DNA of 55,754 bases from IMG/VR virus record IMGVR_UViG_3300033146_000323, positions 1-55,754 of that record. One strand, given 5' to 3'. Below the pieces are notes generated by a model. The model searched no databases, was not told the DNA's origin, and worked only from the letters and a program-made list of their open reading frames with translations. Source of the stretch: a virus. This document shows, piece after piece, positions 44,401-51,999 of the stretch; the first letter of the stretch is position 1, and every line of letters starts with the position of its first letter. Position numbers and translations under genes: made by a program.

Positions 44401-46338
44401 TTATTTTTTCAAAGCGTCAAGCTCTGCTTTCAACTCTTGAATAGCTTTTACCAATACAGGAATCAACGCTGCATTACCCATTTGCCAAGCATCAGGGTTA
44501 TCTCTGTTTACCAATGAAGGTAGGATATCTTCTGCACTGTGTGCTTGAAGAGCGTTGTCTGTAAACTGTGCAATGAAACCTGAATCTTTTTTACCCTTCA
44601 TAGTTCCATCTCGTCTTTCCCAATCCCAACTAACAGGTTTTAAATCAGCTATGAAATCTAATCCTAAACGTAAGTCTTCTACGTTGTTCTTGTCTCTTAA
44701 ATCAGAAAGACCTGAGATAATTTGTGTATTACATCTAAGTGTAGTTACATTATTATCACCTAATACTACTTCGTTAGATGCCTGTGGTTGAGAGTTGTGA
44801 CCTAATGCAGTTGTATTATCGAACCCTACTTGTACAGAACCTGCAGATTTACCGATTGCAGTATTATTAGTTCCTGTGCCTAAATTAAATAGTGCATCGT
44901 TTCCAATCGCTACGTTGAAGTCTCCACCTTGTTGTTGATTCAATGCATTTGTTCCTACTGCAACATTAAAGAACCCAAGCAGTGGTTGACCACCGTGAGC
45001 ATTGTTACCAATGGAGATATTATTTTCTCCATTTAGTTGGGAAGCGGCATTTGAACCAATAGCGATAGAGTTAGAATAGTTCCCACCTCCTACACCTGCT
45101 TGAGATGCAGCTAAGTATCCAATGGCAATCGGATAGTCAATAGTCTGTCCTAAACCTTGTGTAGCACTACCAAAAGCACCAAACCCTAAAGCGGTAGCAT
45201 TGTTTACATCAGTAGCACCGGGTCCTGCAAAAGTTCCTGCACCTACTAAAGTATGTCCACCACCATCTAAATTTATACCGGAAGAGTTTCCAATATAAAC
45301 ATCTTGTAAAAGGTCATTTACTGCGGCACCCTCTGCAACACTTGCACCAATAAGAACACTATTTGATGCAGTTGCATAAGCAGGTCTTGTGCTTTGTGAT
45401 TGAGGTGTTAAAATTACACTTGATTGTACCTCTTCAGCCTCATAAGCAGCTTGGCTACCTGCAATAATATTTCGTTCACCACCCATCTGTCTACCTGCAG
45501 TTGAGCCGATAATAACATTGTCAAATAAGTTAAGAACACCTCCTGCTGAACCTGCCTGTGAAGCAGCACTATATCCTAAGATTACGTTGTCTTCTAATTC
45601 TTCAGATGTGTGAGCAAATGCTATCCTACTTCCAACAAAAGTGTTACGTGCAGTCGCACAGTTTGGACCATAATTATTTTGGTCTCCTAAAACCCAAAAG
45701 CCTACAAACACATCATCATCTGCTGACTGAATTGATTTTAGCGACCTACCTCCAATAGCTACGGTGGCTGACATTTCATTACCGCCTACTGCAGTTTGAG
45801 TAGTAAGCATATCGTCACCTATAAGGGTACTGTAAAGAATGTAATCATTATTATTGCTTACAAAGTCTGTAGCTATTCGTGTACCAATCAGTTGTGAATC
45901 CCTTATACCACTGCCTGAACCCGTCATATCTCCGGGAGCTACATCAATACCAATTGCAAGAACATTCGGGAATTGTCCCGGTCTCAAAGCTAATGGTGTT
46001 GTGCCTTTTCCTAATACTAAAGATGTATCGGTTTCTGCATCCGTTGCATCCATTGATATGCTACCTTTAATCTGTGTAGTGTCGGTAGCTGCTGCACCCA
46101 ATCCACCTACGTGGTATGTTAGCGTGTTTGTATCTACACCCACATTATTAGCATCTCCATAAAGTAGCCTTGTAGATGTAATTGTTGGAGGTACCTGAGG
46201 GGGTGGGGGTGGTACTAAACTAATAATATCACCTATGGTATAGTTCTTAGTTATGTTATTATCATTAACATCCGTACCTATAACTTTATCATTAAGTTGA
46301 GGTGTGGAGTCTATTGCATAGGTAGATATTTTTCCCAT
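44401..46338 (-). CDS. Tailspike/fibre with trimeric head repeats and S74 auto-cleaving chaperone domain (645 aa)
   Basis: Residues about 150-520 contain many repeats of the form xxAIGxxA (NNTAIGKSAG, NVAIGNDALF, NSIAIGSNAA), typical of YadA-like trimeric beta helices. The C-terminal 101 residues are a Peptidase_S74 intramolecular chaperone: SDLRDKNNV with Ser545 as predicted nucleophile, then PVSWDWE and GFIAQ. In known members the domain assembles the trimer and cuts itself off. A receptor-binding or host-surface role is likely. Confidence 0.82.
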   Translation of the reverse strand: MGKISTYAIDSTPQLNDKVIGTDVNDNNITKNYTIGDIISLVPPPPPQVPPTITSTRLLYGDANNVGVDTNTLTYHVGGLGAAATDTTQIKGSISMDATDAETDTSLVLGKGTTPLALRPGQFPNVLAIGIDVAPGDMTGSGSGIRDSQLIGTRIATDFVSNNNDYILYSTLIGDDMLTTQTAVGGNEMSATVAIGGRSLKSIQSADDDVFVGFWVLGDQNNYGPNCATARNTFVGSRIAFAHTSEELEDNVILGYSAASQAGSAGGVLNLFDNVIIGSTAGRQMGGERNIIAGSQAAYEAEEVQSSVILTPQSQSTRPAYATASNSVLIGASVAEGAAVNDLLQDVYIGNSSGINLDGGGHTLVGAGTFAGPGATDVNNATALGFGAFGSATQGLGQTIDYPIAIGYLAASQAGVGGGNYSNSIAIGSNAASQLNGENNISIGNNAHGGQPLLGFFNVAVGTNALNQQQGGDFNVAIGNDALFNLGTGTNNTAIGKSAGSVQVGFDNTTALGHNSQPQASNEVVLGDNNVTTLRCNTQIISGLSDLRDKNNVEDLRLGLDFIADLKPVSWDWERRDGTMKGKKDSGFIAQFTDNALQAHSAEDILPSLVNRDNPDAWQMGNAALIPVLVKAIQELKAELDALKK

Positions 46339-46344
46339 CAGTTT

Positions 46345-46566
46345 TTATTTTTGTTGGACTTCTCCTGTCTGTAAATTAATGACAGAATCTTTTCCATATT
46401 TCTCAATCAGTTTCTTTTCGTTCTGAGCAAATTGTAATTTAATTTGGTTTATCTCAGAAATAATAAAACTCTTTTGAACTTCAATCTCTCCAATCTGCAT
46501 TTTCTTTTTTGAAAACTCAGTGTTGAGGTCTTGTAATTCCTTTAGTTCTTCTTTACTTAGTTTCAT
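46345..46566 (-). CDS. Coiled-coil hypothetical protein (73 aa)
   Basis: Almost entirely a predicted coiled coil (KEELKELQDLNTEFSKKKMQ, then EIEVQKSFIISEINQIKLQF), ending in LQTGEVQQK. It precedes the tailspike by 6 bases and has a TAACTTTG element 24 bases upstream. I recall similar small proteins near lysis genes in Bacteroidetes phages; function unknown. Confidence 0.6.
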   Translation of the reverse strand: MKLSKEELKELQDLNTEFSKKKMQIGEIEVQKSFIISEINQIKLQFAQNEKKLIEKYGKDSVINLQTGEVQQK

Positions 46567-46589
46567 TTTATTTAGATTTTTAATTTAGA

Positions 46590-46597
46590 CAAAGTTA
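46590..46597 (-). promoter_or_regulatory. Promoter -7 element (TAACTTTG on -)
   Basis: CAAAGTTA on + in the gap between holin-like and coiled-coil genes. A TTTG occurs on the - strand 24 bases upstream, off the usual spacing. Confidence 0.45.
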
Positions 46598-46601
46598 CGA
46601 A

Positions 46602-46994
46602 TTATTTTTTTTTAATCTTTTCAAACGACCTGCCACCAAAATATGCTGAAATCACTGTTATCAAAACAATCTGAAGTAGGTCAACCCAATTTTCTTGGAC
46701 ATTAAATTTAATAGCACCTGCATCTATAAATATCATTACGATAGTTGATACAATAAGAAACAACAAAACCAATGGTCTTACATTCTTTGAGAGCCACGAA
46801 TCAGAACCCATATCAGACTTCCAACGCTCCGTTACGTTTTGTTGCATATCTTTTTCAGCTTCAATAAATATTTGAGTAAGTTCTTTTTCAAACTGAGCTT
46901 TCTCGTCTTTTGATTGAACGAATCTATCAACAAGGTCTCCGACCTTAGATGCAACATTATCGATGCCGAATATTTTTTTAAGAATCTCCTTCAT
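46602..46994 (-). CDS. Holin-like membrane protein (130 aa)
   Basis: A charged N-terminal helical half is followed by two hydrophobic helices at about residues 73-90 (LVLLFLIVSTIVMIFIDA) and 104-120 (LLQIVLITVISAYFGG) and a basic tail (RSFEKIKKK). This matches GTA/3TM-type holins. It overlaps the end of the amidase gene, forming a lysis pair. Start is 46994 (MKEILKK) or 4 codons upstream. Confidence 0.65.
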   Translation of the reverse strand: MKEILKKIFGIDNVASKVGDLVDRFVQSKDEKAQFEKELTQIFIEAEKDMQQNVTERWKSDMGSDSWLSKNVRPLVLLFLIVSTIVMIFIDAGAIKFNVQENWVDLLQIVLITVISAYFGGRSFEKIKKK

Positions 46995-47425
46995 AGCTTT
47001 TTCCAATTTTCATCCTTGTACTCTTCAGTAGCATCGAAACTTGGACAGGCTTTGTTTGCAAAATCCCTATGTCCGTGTATCTTAGCTTCAGGTGCAAGTA
47101 GTTTCAAGAAATATAACAAGTAAGCTAAAGAGTCTTTTTGTTTTTCAGTACGAGTATCTTTTGGAGTCTTACCATCTTTCTCTACTCCTCCGATATAACA
47201 TATTCCCCAAGATTCACTATTCAACCCCTTCGTATGAGCTCCACGCACATTTATCTTTCTTCCGGTTTCTATAGTGCCATCCATTAAAATAACGAAATGA
47301 TATCCGCAACCATTCCACCCTCTTGCCTTATGCCATTTGTCTATTACTTCAGCATTTACTGAATCATCACCTTCTCGGGTAGCTGAACAATGAATTATAA
47401 TTTTTTTTATTTCTGATGGTATCAT
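46991..47425 (-). CDS. N-acetylmuramoyl-L-alanine amidase endolysin, T7 lysozyme-like (144 aa)
   Basis: Amidase_2 fold with the T7 lysozyme active site: IIHCSATR (zinc ligand His12), CGYHFVI (Tyr42), HGHRDFANKACPSFD (His119 ligand, Lys125, Cys127 ligand). It cleaves the amide between MurNAc and L-Ala in peptidoglycan. No signal peptide, so it needs the holin downstream. Its start overlaps the 41-aa gene (ATGA). Confidence 0.88.
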   Translation of the reverse strand: MIPSEIKKIIIHCSATREGDDSVNAEVIDKWHKARGWNGCGYHFVILMDGTIETGRKINVRGAHTKGLNSESWGICYIGGVEKDGKTPKDTRTEKQKDSLAYLLYFLKLLAPEAKIHGHRDFANKACPSFDATEEYKDENWKKL

Positions 47426-47547
47426 CTGCCTTGTCCTCTATATTTTTGTTTGTAACCTGATTGACCCTTTGATGCATTCTTAGAATGTACACCGGGTCTT
47501 TTTTTATTAGTCTTAAAAATATAAGTAGGTGTGTGAAGTTTAGCCAT
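47422..47547 (-). CDS. Small basic conserved phage protein (41 aa)
   Basis: ATG 47547 overlaps the preceding stop (TAATG) and its stop overlaps the amidase start. The product contains KTNKKRPGVHSKNASKG and ends KYRGQGR, a pattern I recall from small basic proteins of Bacteroidetes phages. Function unknown. Confidence 0.65.
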   Translation of the reverse strand: MAKLHTPTYIFKTNKKRPGVHSKNASKGQSGYKQKYRGQGR

Positions 47548-47885
47548 TAGTGATTATTTACGTGTGCTTGAAGTTCTTGAAGAGTTACAGTAGGTTCGAA
47601 CATTATGTTGCCTTCCCAAAAAGCAATTGGTTCGTTTCCTTTTTTAATAACTATGAAGGGAATCTTTTGGAATTTATCTTGAACGTCTTTGTTTTGTTCT
47701 TCAAGATATGCCCACTCGATATTACAGTTTTTTAATCTATTAATATCAAGTGCATTGTTTTCATTCCACTTTGCATTGATTTGTAAGACTGTGAGCTCAT
47801 AACTTTCAGTGCGTTCATTAATAGGCATTGGCGACACAAATAGTGCTGCGAATATTAATGTTACTAAAAGGATTATAGTTCTCAT
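47547..47885 (-). CDS. Secreted thioredoxin-fold-like protein without CXXC (112 aa)
   Basis: Residues 1-20 (MRTIILLVTLIFAALFVSPM) are a signal peptide or anchor. The rest follows a thioredoxin-like plan: a beta strand LTVLQINAKWNEN where the CXXC motif would be replaced by WNEN, and KIPFIVIKKGNEPIAFWEG with the conserved cis-Pro loop. It lies in the lysis cluster. Redox activity is unlikely because the cysteines are missing. Confidence 0.5.
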   Translation of the reverse strand: MRTIILLVTLIFAALFVSPMPINERTESYELTVLQINAKWNENNALDINRLKNCNIEWAYLEEQNKDVQDKFQKIPFIVIKKGNEPIAFWEGNIMFEPTVTLQELQAHVNNH

Positions 47886-48178
47886 CTTCTTTTTTCATAC
47901 AGTCGTGCCTCGAGTGTCTTTAATGTTTCTTTGATTTCTTTGACATCTTCTTTCATTGCGTCAACATCTTGTTGTGTCAACATAATGGTTTTTCTGACAA
48001 TCTCGTCTTTGTAATGATATTCTTGCTCTGAGATAACCGGCTCGGGTTTTTCCATAGCCAAAGCTATATCTGCTTTTAATGTAAAGTAAACGCTTAATAC
48101 GCTTACCAAAACAAATCCCAATCCTGCTGCGTCTTTAATACTTAACTTGAATGTTGTATCCTTGTCTATCTGAGTCAT
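47882..48178 (-). CDS. Single-span membrane protein with coiled coil (98 aa)
   Basis: One hydrophobic segment at about residues 16-34 (AAGLGFVLVSVLSVYFTLK) followed by a long coiled coil (QQDVDAMKEDVKEIKETLKT) and a basic end. The topology resembles an i-spanin or a lysis regulator, and the gene is next to the lysis genes. Assignment to spanin is only structural. Confidence 0.5.
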   Translation of the reverse strand: MTQIDKDTTFKLSIKDAAGLGFVLVSVLSVYFTLKADIALAMEKPEPVISEQEYHYKDEIVRKTIMLTQQDVDAMKEDVKEIKETLKTLEARLYEKRR

Positions 48179-48245
48179 CTTTTACAATTTCATAGATTAC
48201 TTTTATATTTTCTATATCTAAAGTTGTATTAAAGTCGTATTGCAT
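48135..48245 (-). CDS. Possible 36-aa protein overlapping two genes
   Basis: ATG 48245 overlaps the preceding stop as TAATG, the coupling used throughout this unit, and the frame runs 36 codons (MQYDFNTTLDIENIKVIYEI) overlapping the membrane gene start by 44 bases. No homology known. Confidence 0.4.
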   Translation of the reverse strand: MQYDFNTTLDIENIKVIYEIVKDDSDRQGYNIQVKY

Positions 48246-48967
48246 TAGTCAATTTTTTCTATACATATTGAACAAGCAATCCCACCTGTAGTCGCAGGGA
48301 ATGGGTCATTACCATTACCACCGATAAATTCAAGTTTGATTTCTACTTCATCTCCTGACGCTGCAGTAAATGTGTTTTGTCCAAAGTAGTTCATATCATT
48401 TTTATTGTGATTACCTGCAACAGTATTCACAATCCCCTTGATAAGGTTAGTTGTATTACGGGTATATATACCTGCAAAAACAGACATCCCTGAGTTAGCA
48501 GAGCTTTGGTCAAAAAAGTTTAAGTTAATACCTATCTTATACTGACCTTCAGTTTCAATTGAAAAATATGTATTACCATTGTTTCCGGGTATCCCGTTAT
48601 AGTTCATTGTAATCCCACCTGCTGCTGAATTAGTGTTGGCATTACTTTGCTCATCGTTATAAGGTATGTTAGTAAGTGAGCTTTTTGGAATATTAAAATA
48701 AGAGTTACCGCCTGTGTTTAGCCATTCAGCATACAACGAAATTCTCACAGGTACATTCGGATGTTGTGATGGATTAATGAAATCAACTGCTCCACCATTA
48801 ATGTAAAGCATATCATTTGCCGTTTGGTTAGCAGCATTTGCAATTGTATTTAAAAGGTTACTACCTGTAAACACCCTACAGTTTGCTCCATTGTCTAATC
48901 CTACCAATTCGGTTTGATTGTATGAAGGTGTTAATACCTGATTAAACTGTGAAAACTTTGTTGCCAT
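48245..48967 (-). CDS. C1q/TNF-like fibre protein (240 aa)
   Basis: A Asn/Gly-rich N-terminal part is followed by a C-terminal beta domain (about residues 105-240: GNTYFSIETEGQYKIGINLN, then FFDQSSANSGMSVFAG, GDEVEIKLEFIGG) with the pattern of C1q/TNF-like trimeric domains common in phage fibres and head decorations. No signal peptide. It probably forms part of a fibre. Confidence 0.5.
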   Translation of the reverse strand: MATKFSQFNQVLTPSYNQTELVGLDNGANCRVFTGSNLLNTIANAANQTANDMLYINGGAVDFINPSQHPNVPVRISLYAEWLNTGGNSYFNIPKSSLTNIPYNDEQSNANTNSAAGGITMNYNGIPGNNGNTYFSIETEGQYKIGINLNFFDQSSANSGMSVFAGIYTRNTTNLIKGIVNTVAGNHNKNDMNYFGQNTFTAASGDEVEIKLEFIGGNGNDPFPATTGGIACSICIEKID

Positions 48968-48978
48968 ATCTTATTTTT

Positions 48979-49137
48979 TTATTCTGCTATCATATCAACT
49001 CCTGTCTCTGTGACTATTTGGTCATCAGGTGCAGGTAAAAATCCGGTTTCTGTTATAAGAAAGTTTGGTGTAGGTGAAGAACCTCCCGGTTTAATGGTAA
49101 ATAAGATTCCATTACCTATGCCAATTATACTTCCCAT
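48979..49137 (-). CDS. Small structural-region protein (52 aa)
   Basis: ATG 49137 lies one base after the preceding stop codon (TAA AATG spacing). The product is hydrophobic/Gly-rich at the start (MGSIIGIGNGILFTIKPG) and ends in an acidic segment. No domain recognised; supported by tight packing between neighbours. Confidence 0.5.
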   Translation of the reverse strand: MGSIIGIGNGILFTIKPGGSSPTPNFLITETGFLPAPDDQIVTETGVDMIAE

Positions 49138-49138
49138 T

Positions 49139-49609
49139 TTACCAAAGTGCTATAATGTCCGAACAGGTTGTTCCTGTATCCTGAACAGAACTTATCATTA
49201 TTGGAATGAATGAAGCATTTGCTAAATTCGTTAACTGAACTAAATCACCACCTACTGTTTTAATTGCAAGTGTACCACCCGTTCCTACGAATAGTACAGG
49301 ACCTTCACTATTGTTGGTATTGTATACCGCATAGCCGTTAGGGTCTGCAAGAAAAATATCTTCAGATAAAGTCAACACTGTTTCTTGAACCTGTAAAACT
49401 GTTGCAGTTAAATTGGTTGTAGTGTTATAAACTGTAGCACCGGGAATAACTTTGCCTCTAAAATCTCCACTGTTTGAGTCTTCTAAAAGACCTGCAGCTA
49501 CCGCATCGTTTGTACCCGAAGCAACCAAATCTGAAGGAGATGGCACAATAACGTCATCGTTTGGGAAAACGTTAATAGCTCTTCTACCTTGTAATTTTTG
49601 ATATGCCAT
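49139..49609 (-). CDS. Putative virion protein (156 aa)
   Basis: Thr/Val/Gly-rich protein with beta-strand pattern (GATVYNTTTNLTATVLQVQE, then GPVLFVGTGGTLAIKTVGGD), as in small head or tail structural proteins of Bacteroidetes phages. A start ATG after an ATTAT leader at 49609. No named family recognised. Confidence 0.5.
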   Translation of the reverse strand: MAYQKLQGRRAINVFPNDDVIVPSPSDLVASGTNDAVAAGLLEDSNSGDFRGKVIPGATVYNTTTNLTATVLQVQETVLTLSEDIFLADPNGYAVYNTNNSEGPVLFVGTGGTLAIKTVGGDLVQLTNLANASFIPIMISSVQDTGTTCSDIIALW

Positions 49610-49611
49610 AA

Positions 49612-49779
49612 TTAATCTCTGTAAGGAATTAATCTATTTAAGGAATCACGTCTCTTATCGCAGCCACAGTCTTTCCCTACTTTTTTTGAGACTGTATCTA
49701 CTACTGACTTGATACCTGTCAATCGTGTTACTTTAGCAACAGTGTCACCAAAGCCTCGTGATTTTTCATTTAACTTCAT
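49612..49779 (-). CDS. Conserved small phage protein with CGC motif (55 aa)
   Basis: ATG 49779 overlaps the preceding stop (ATGA). The sequence GFGDTVAKVTRLTGIKSVVD, then KKVGKDCGCDKRRDSLNRL follows a small protein family I recall in many Bacteroidetes and marine phages. The CGC motif could bind metal. It fills part of the apparent 300-base gap. Confidence 0.65.
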   Translation of the reverse strand: MKLNEKSRGFGDTVAKVTRLTGIKSVVDTVSKKVGKDCGCDKRRDSLNRLIPYRD

Positions 49780-49913
49780 TTGCAAGTACACATTTTATTT
49801 GGACAAGATGCCACGTTAAATAATAACTTGCTTATTAGCCAATTCCATTTGCATTGGAACTTACACCAAATGCCTTGCATCCATAGTCCGACTTTAACTA
49901 ATAACTTTCCCAT
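49776..49913 (-). CDS. Small Cys/Trp-rich protein (45 aa)
   Basis: ATG 49913 overlaps the stop of the upstream gene (TAATG) and the TGA overlaps the next start. The product is rich in Cys and Trp (LWMQGIWCKFQCKWNWLISK) and ends MCTCK. Possibly membrane-associated or metal-binding. No family recognised. Confidence 0.5.
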   Translation of the reverse strand: MGKLLVKVGLWMQGIWCKFQCKWNWLISKLLFNVASCPNKMCTCK

Positions 49914-50119
49914 TACTTCTTAATGAGTTTGCCTAAATGACCGTGTACATCACTTGGGTAGTGCTTATCCATATGATGGTCTCCACTGTAAGCGTGACCT
50001 GTCATAGCTTTTGCCATTCCCTTTGACTCGTCTCTTCTACTCTTCATAGATTGAGATTTAGCACCTCTGTGCTTCATTCCAATAGACTCATCAAGTCTGT
50101 CGTTGTAACCTTGTTTCAT
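49913..50119 (-). CDS. Basic Met/His-rich protein (68 aa)
   Basis: The start at 50119 (MKQGYNDRLDESIGMKHRGA) leaves a 4-base gap to the preceding stop; the longer frame to 50155 would overlap it. Rich in Met, His, Arg and Lys (GAKSQSMKSRRDESKGMAKA). Belongs to the set of small basic late proteins. Confidence 0.55.
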   Translation of the reverse strand: MKQGYNDRLDESIGMKHRGAKSQSMKSRRDESKGMAKAMTGHAYSGDHHMDKHYPSDVHGHLGKLIKK

Positions 50120-50123
50120 AACA

Positions 50124-50315
50124 TTAGTTTTTACTGCAGCCAAAGTTCTTAGCAAAATTTGCCATCTTGACTACATTGGGTTTATACTTATTTTTACGTC
50201 TCATTACTGCTGACGCTGCAGCACAAACTGATTTACCCGGCATATTCTTTTTTGCCCAATCAGTAAATTTTCCTTCGTTGGCTTTTTTAATTTCTATATC
50301 CGCTTTCTTTGCCAT
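50124..50315 (-). CDS. Small basic protein (63 aa)
   Basis: ATG 50315 begins MAKKADIEIKKANEGKFTDW and the rest is basic (AVMRRKNKYKPNVVKMANFA) with a Cys near the end. A longer open frame exists but overlaps the neighbour. The gene lies 4 bases below the 180-aa gene. Confidence 0.55.
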   Translation of the reverse strand: MAKKADIEIKKANEGKFTDWAKKNMPGKSVCAAASAVMRRKNKYKPNVVKMANFAKNFGCSKN

Positions 50316-50319
50316 AACC

Positions 50320-50862
50320 TTAGATTGTAATTCTGTTAAAAATGAAATACACATCATATCCTTGGTCAAAATCATAAATGTCTTGAGGTGTAGATGCAAC
50401 TGATTGGTCAAGGTCAATTCCCGTAAGAATAATCTGATTAGTACCACCAAACGATAATACAGTGGCTCCAAATAATTCTACACCATTAGAAAGTGTAGCT
50501 CCAACTCCTTCTTGACTTGTTTGACACCAACTATAAATTCCATTAGCCTCATCTCTCAATGCTCCTCCTGTAACTGTAGCAATAGCTTGGTTATTACCAT
50601 TACCTGCTGATGCCCAAGAAAAACTTAGACCTGTGTCATTGTGAAGTTCATCAACATCTGTTAACGTATCACCTGACATTTGCAGCTTAACGATATATTG
50701 CTTGTAAGCCAAACCTCCACCTGAAGAAGCTCCAACCGTGTCGATAATGTCTTGCATTGTGAAAGACTTTCTACGAGAGTTGGCTTGTGCCGAGCCTTTG
50801 TTTGAGGTATCTACACTTCCTGCTTGAGTATGAAACTGTTGACTATTTGGAATTATTGCCAT
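50320..50862 (-). CDS. Putative virion protein (180 aa)
   Basis: N-terminal Gln/Ser-rich tail (IPNSQQFHTQAGSVDTSNKG) and a C-terminal beta domain (YKQYIVKLQMSGDTL, then FGATVLSFGGTNQIILTGID). The composition is typical of a small head or fibre protein. A -7 element lies 22 bases upstream of the start. Confidence 0.5.
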   Translation of the reverse strand: MAIIPNSQQFHTQAGSVDTSNKGSAQANSRRKSFTMQDIIDTVGASSGGGLAYKQYIVKLQMSGDTLTDVDELHNDTGLSFSWASAGNGNNQAIATVTGGALRDEANGIYSWCQTSQEGVGATLSNGVELFGATVLSFGGTNQIILTGIDLDQSVASTPQDIYDFDQGYDVYFIFNRITI

Positions 50863-50883
50863 AATTTACTTTTTTATATTTTA

Positions 50884-50891
50884 CAAAGATA
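50884..50891 (-). promoter_or_regulatory. Promoter -7 element (TATCTTTG on -)
   Basis: CAAAGATA on + just upstream of the 180-aa gene, touching the end of the preceding 96-aa gene. No matching -33 element. Confidence 0.45.
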
Positions 50892-51182
50892 CTAATATTT
50901 TCCTTTTCTATTTTTCGGACTTGACTTCTTAGAACCGCCCTTTCCTGCCCATAGATTCTTACAAGCCCAATACCTTGCAGTTAGTTTTGATTTAGCAGTT
51001 CCACATTTGTGTCGAGCTCTAAAAGATTTACGTGCTGCTGCAGAGTAGTTGTGACCGTAACCCTTTGCACCAAAGTGAATTAGTTTTTCTTTACCACCTT
51101 CACAGGCTTTTACCATTCTCTTTTTGCCGGGTCTGTCGCTTGGTCTAACGACATTACATTTCATCTTACTCTTATCAGCCAT
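50892..51182 (-). CDS. Basic protein resembling giant-virus DUF5754-like family (96 aa)
   Basis: The motifs KLIHFGAKGYGHN, KSFRARHKCGTAKSK and ARYWACKNLWAGK resemble a family I recall from large eukaryotic DNA viruses and marine phages (DUF5754-like). Basic, ending in KNRKGKY. Start overlaps the stop of the 84-aa gene as TAATG. Function unknown; virion or DNA association is speculation. Confidence 0.55.
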   Translation of the reverse strand: MADKSKMKCNVVRPSDRPGKKRMVKACEGGKEKLIHFGAKGYGHNYSAAARKSFRARHKCGTAKSKLTARYWACKNLWAGKGGSKKSSPKNRKGKY

Positions 51183-51436
51183 TACCTTTTTGTAAATCGT
51201 TTTGTTACTCTACCTGCTTTTGTGTTGGCTACAACTGTTTTACCTTTTGCACCTGCACGTTTCTTTTTACGAGCAGTTCTTGCTCGTTCAGCTTTAGTCA
51301 TTGACTTAGCTTTAGCTAAAGGCAAACAACGGTCCGGGTTCTTTTTATTCTTGCTTGTTCCACAAGCACCCTTAATAGAACCATCAAGTCCTATACGGAC
51401 CCACTTCTCCTCTCGCCACTTTTTTAACTCACCCAT
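51182..51436 (-). CDS. Basic protein resembling DUF5872-like family (84 aa)
   Basis: KWREEKWVRIGLDGSIKGAC, then GTSKNKKNPDRCLPLAKAKS and SMTKAERARTARKKKRAGAK match a family I recall (DUF5872-like) from giant viruses and marine phages. Two or three conserved Cys and a strongly basic tail. Overlaps neighbours by TAATG junctions on both sides. Confidence 0.55.
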   Translation of the reverse strand: MGELKKWREEKWVRIGLDGSIKGACGTSKNKKNPDRCLPLAKAKSMTKAERARTARKKKRAGAKGKTVVANTKAGRVTKRFTKR

Positions 51437-51591
51437 TAATATCCGCTTGAATATCTATTCGGATTGTTTTTGATTGAACCTCCCATTGTTTTGGCAAACT
51501 CAACTGCTTGAGCTTTACCTACTGCGTTGTAAGGGAAAGTTCTTTTTTTCATTTTTCCTGTGTCTCCACACTTGTAACTAACTGTTGGCAT
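51436..51591 (-). CDS. Small hypothetical protein (51 aa)
   Basis: Starts MPTVSYKCGDTGKMKKRTFP; the segment NAVGKAQAVEFAKTMGGSIK follows and it ends NRYSSGY. One of a run of small genes packed by overlapping stops and starts; no domain recognised. Confidence 0.55.
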   Translation of the reverse strand: MPTVSYKCGDTGKMKKRTFPYNAVGKAQAVEFAKTMGGSIKNNPNRYSSGY

Positions 51592-51593
51592 AA

Positions 51594-51707
51594 TTATTTA
51601 TTTTTCTTTTTACGTTTCTTTAATACATCAAAGTCTGCCTTTGTGATTTTATCAAAAGGCATAGCGGCTCTTGCAATCTTGCGTTGCTTTTTACTTAGCT
51701 TACTCAT
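51594..51707 (-). CDS. Tiny basic protein (37 aa)
   Basis: ATGA overlap with the preceding gene. MSKLSKKQRKIARAAMPFDK and a Lys/Arg-rich end (KKRKKKNK). Net charge strongly positive. Confidence 0.5.
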   Translation of the reverse strand: MSKLSKKQRKIARAAMPFDKITKADFDVLKKRKKKNK

Positions 51708-51886
51708 TTCTTTTTCTTTTTATCACGTTCCTCTCTCATCTTCCTAAGTCTATCTACTTCTTTCTTATACTCCTCTTCATTTAGACCATCGAATCTACCG
51801 CCTTGTATAGGAAACTCTGTTTCCTCGTATACAGGTTTCTGAACGTATTTAAATTTTCTTTTTTGCCCTTTGCCTAATTTGCTCAT
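51704..51886 (-). CDS. Small basic protein (60 aa)
   Basis: MSKLGKGQKRKFKYVQKPVY, then an acidic/Pro segment, then a basic helical tail (EVDRLRKMREERDKKKKK). Start overlaps the preceding stop (ATGA). Confidence 0.55.
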   Translation of the reverse strand: MSKLGKGQKRKFKYVQKPVYEETEFPIQGGRFDGLNEEEYKKEVDRLRKMREERDKKKKK

Positions 51887-51999
51887 TTCTTTTTCTTCAT
51901 TGATTTGATGAGACGGTCAATCTTACCTGCCTGAGCTTTGTGCATAGCAGATGCTTTTTTTAGTTGACTTGAAATCTCTCTTAATTTTTTTGCGTCCAT
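51883..51999 (-). CDS. Tiny basic helical protein (38 aa)
   Basis: MDAKKLREISSQLKKASAMH ending KSMKKKK. ATG at 51999 shares bases with the upstream TAA (TAATG); ends in ATGA overlap. Confidence 0.5.
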   Translation of the reverse strand: MDAKKLREISSQLKKASAMHKAQAGKIDRLIKSMKKKK

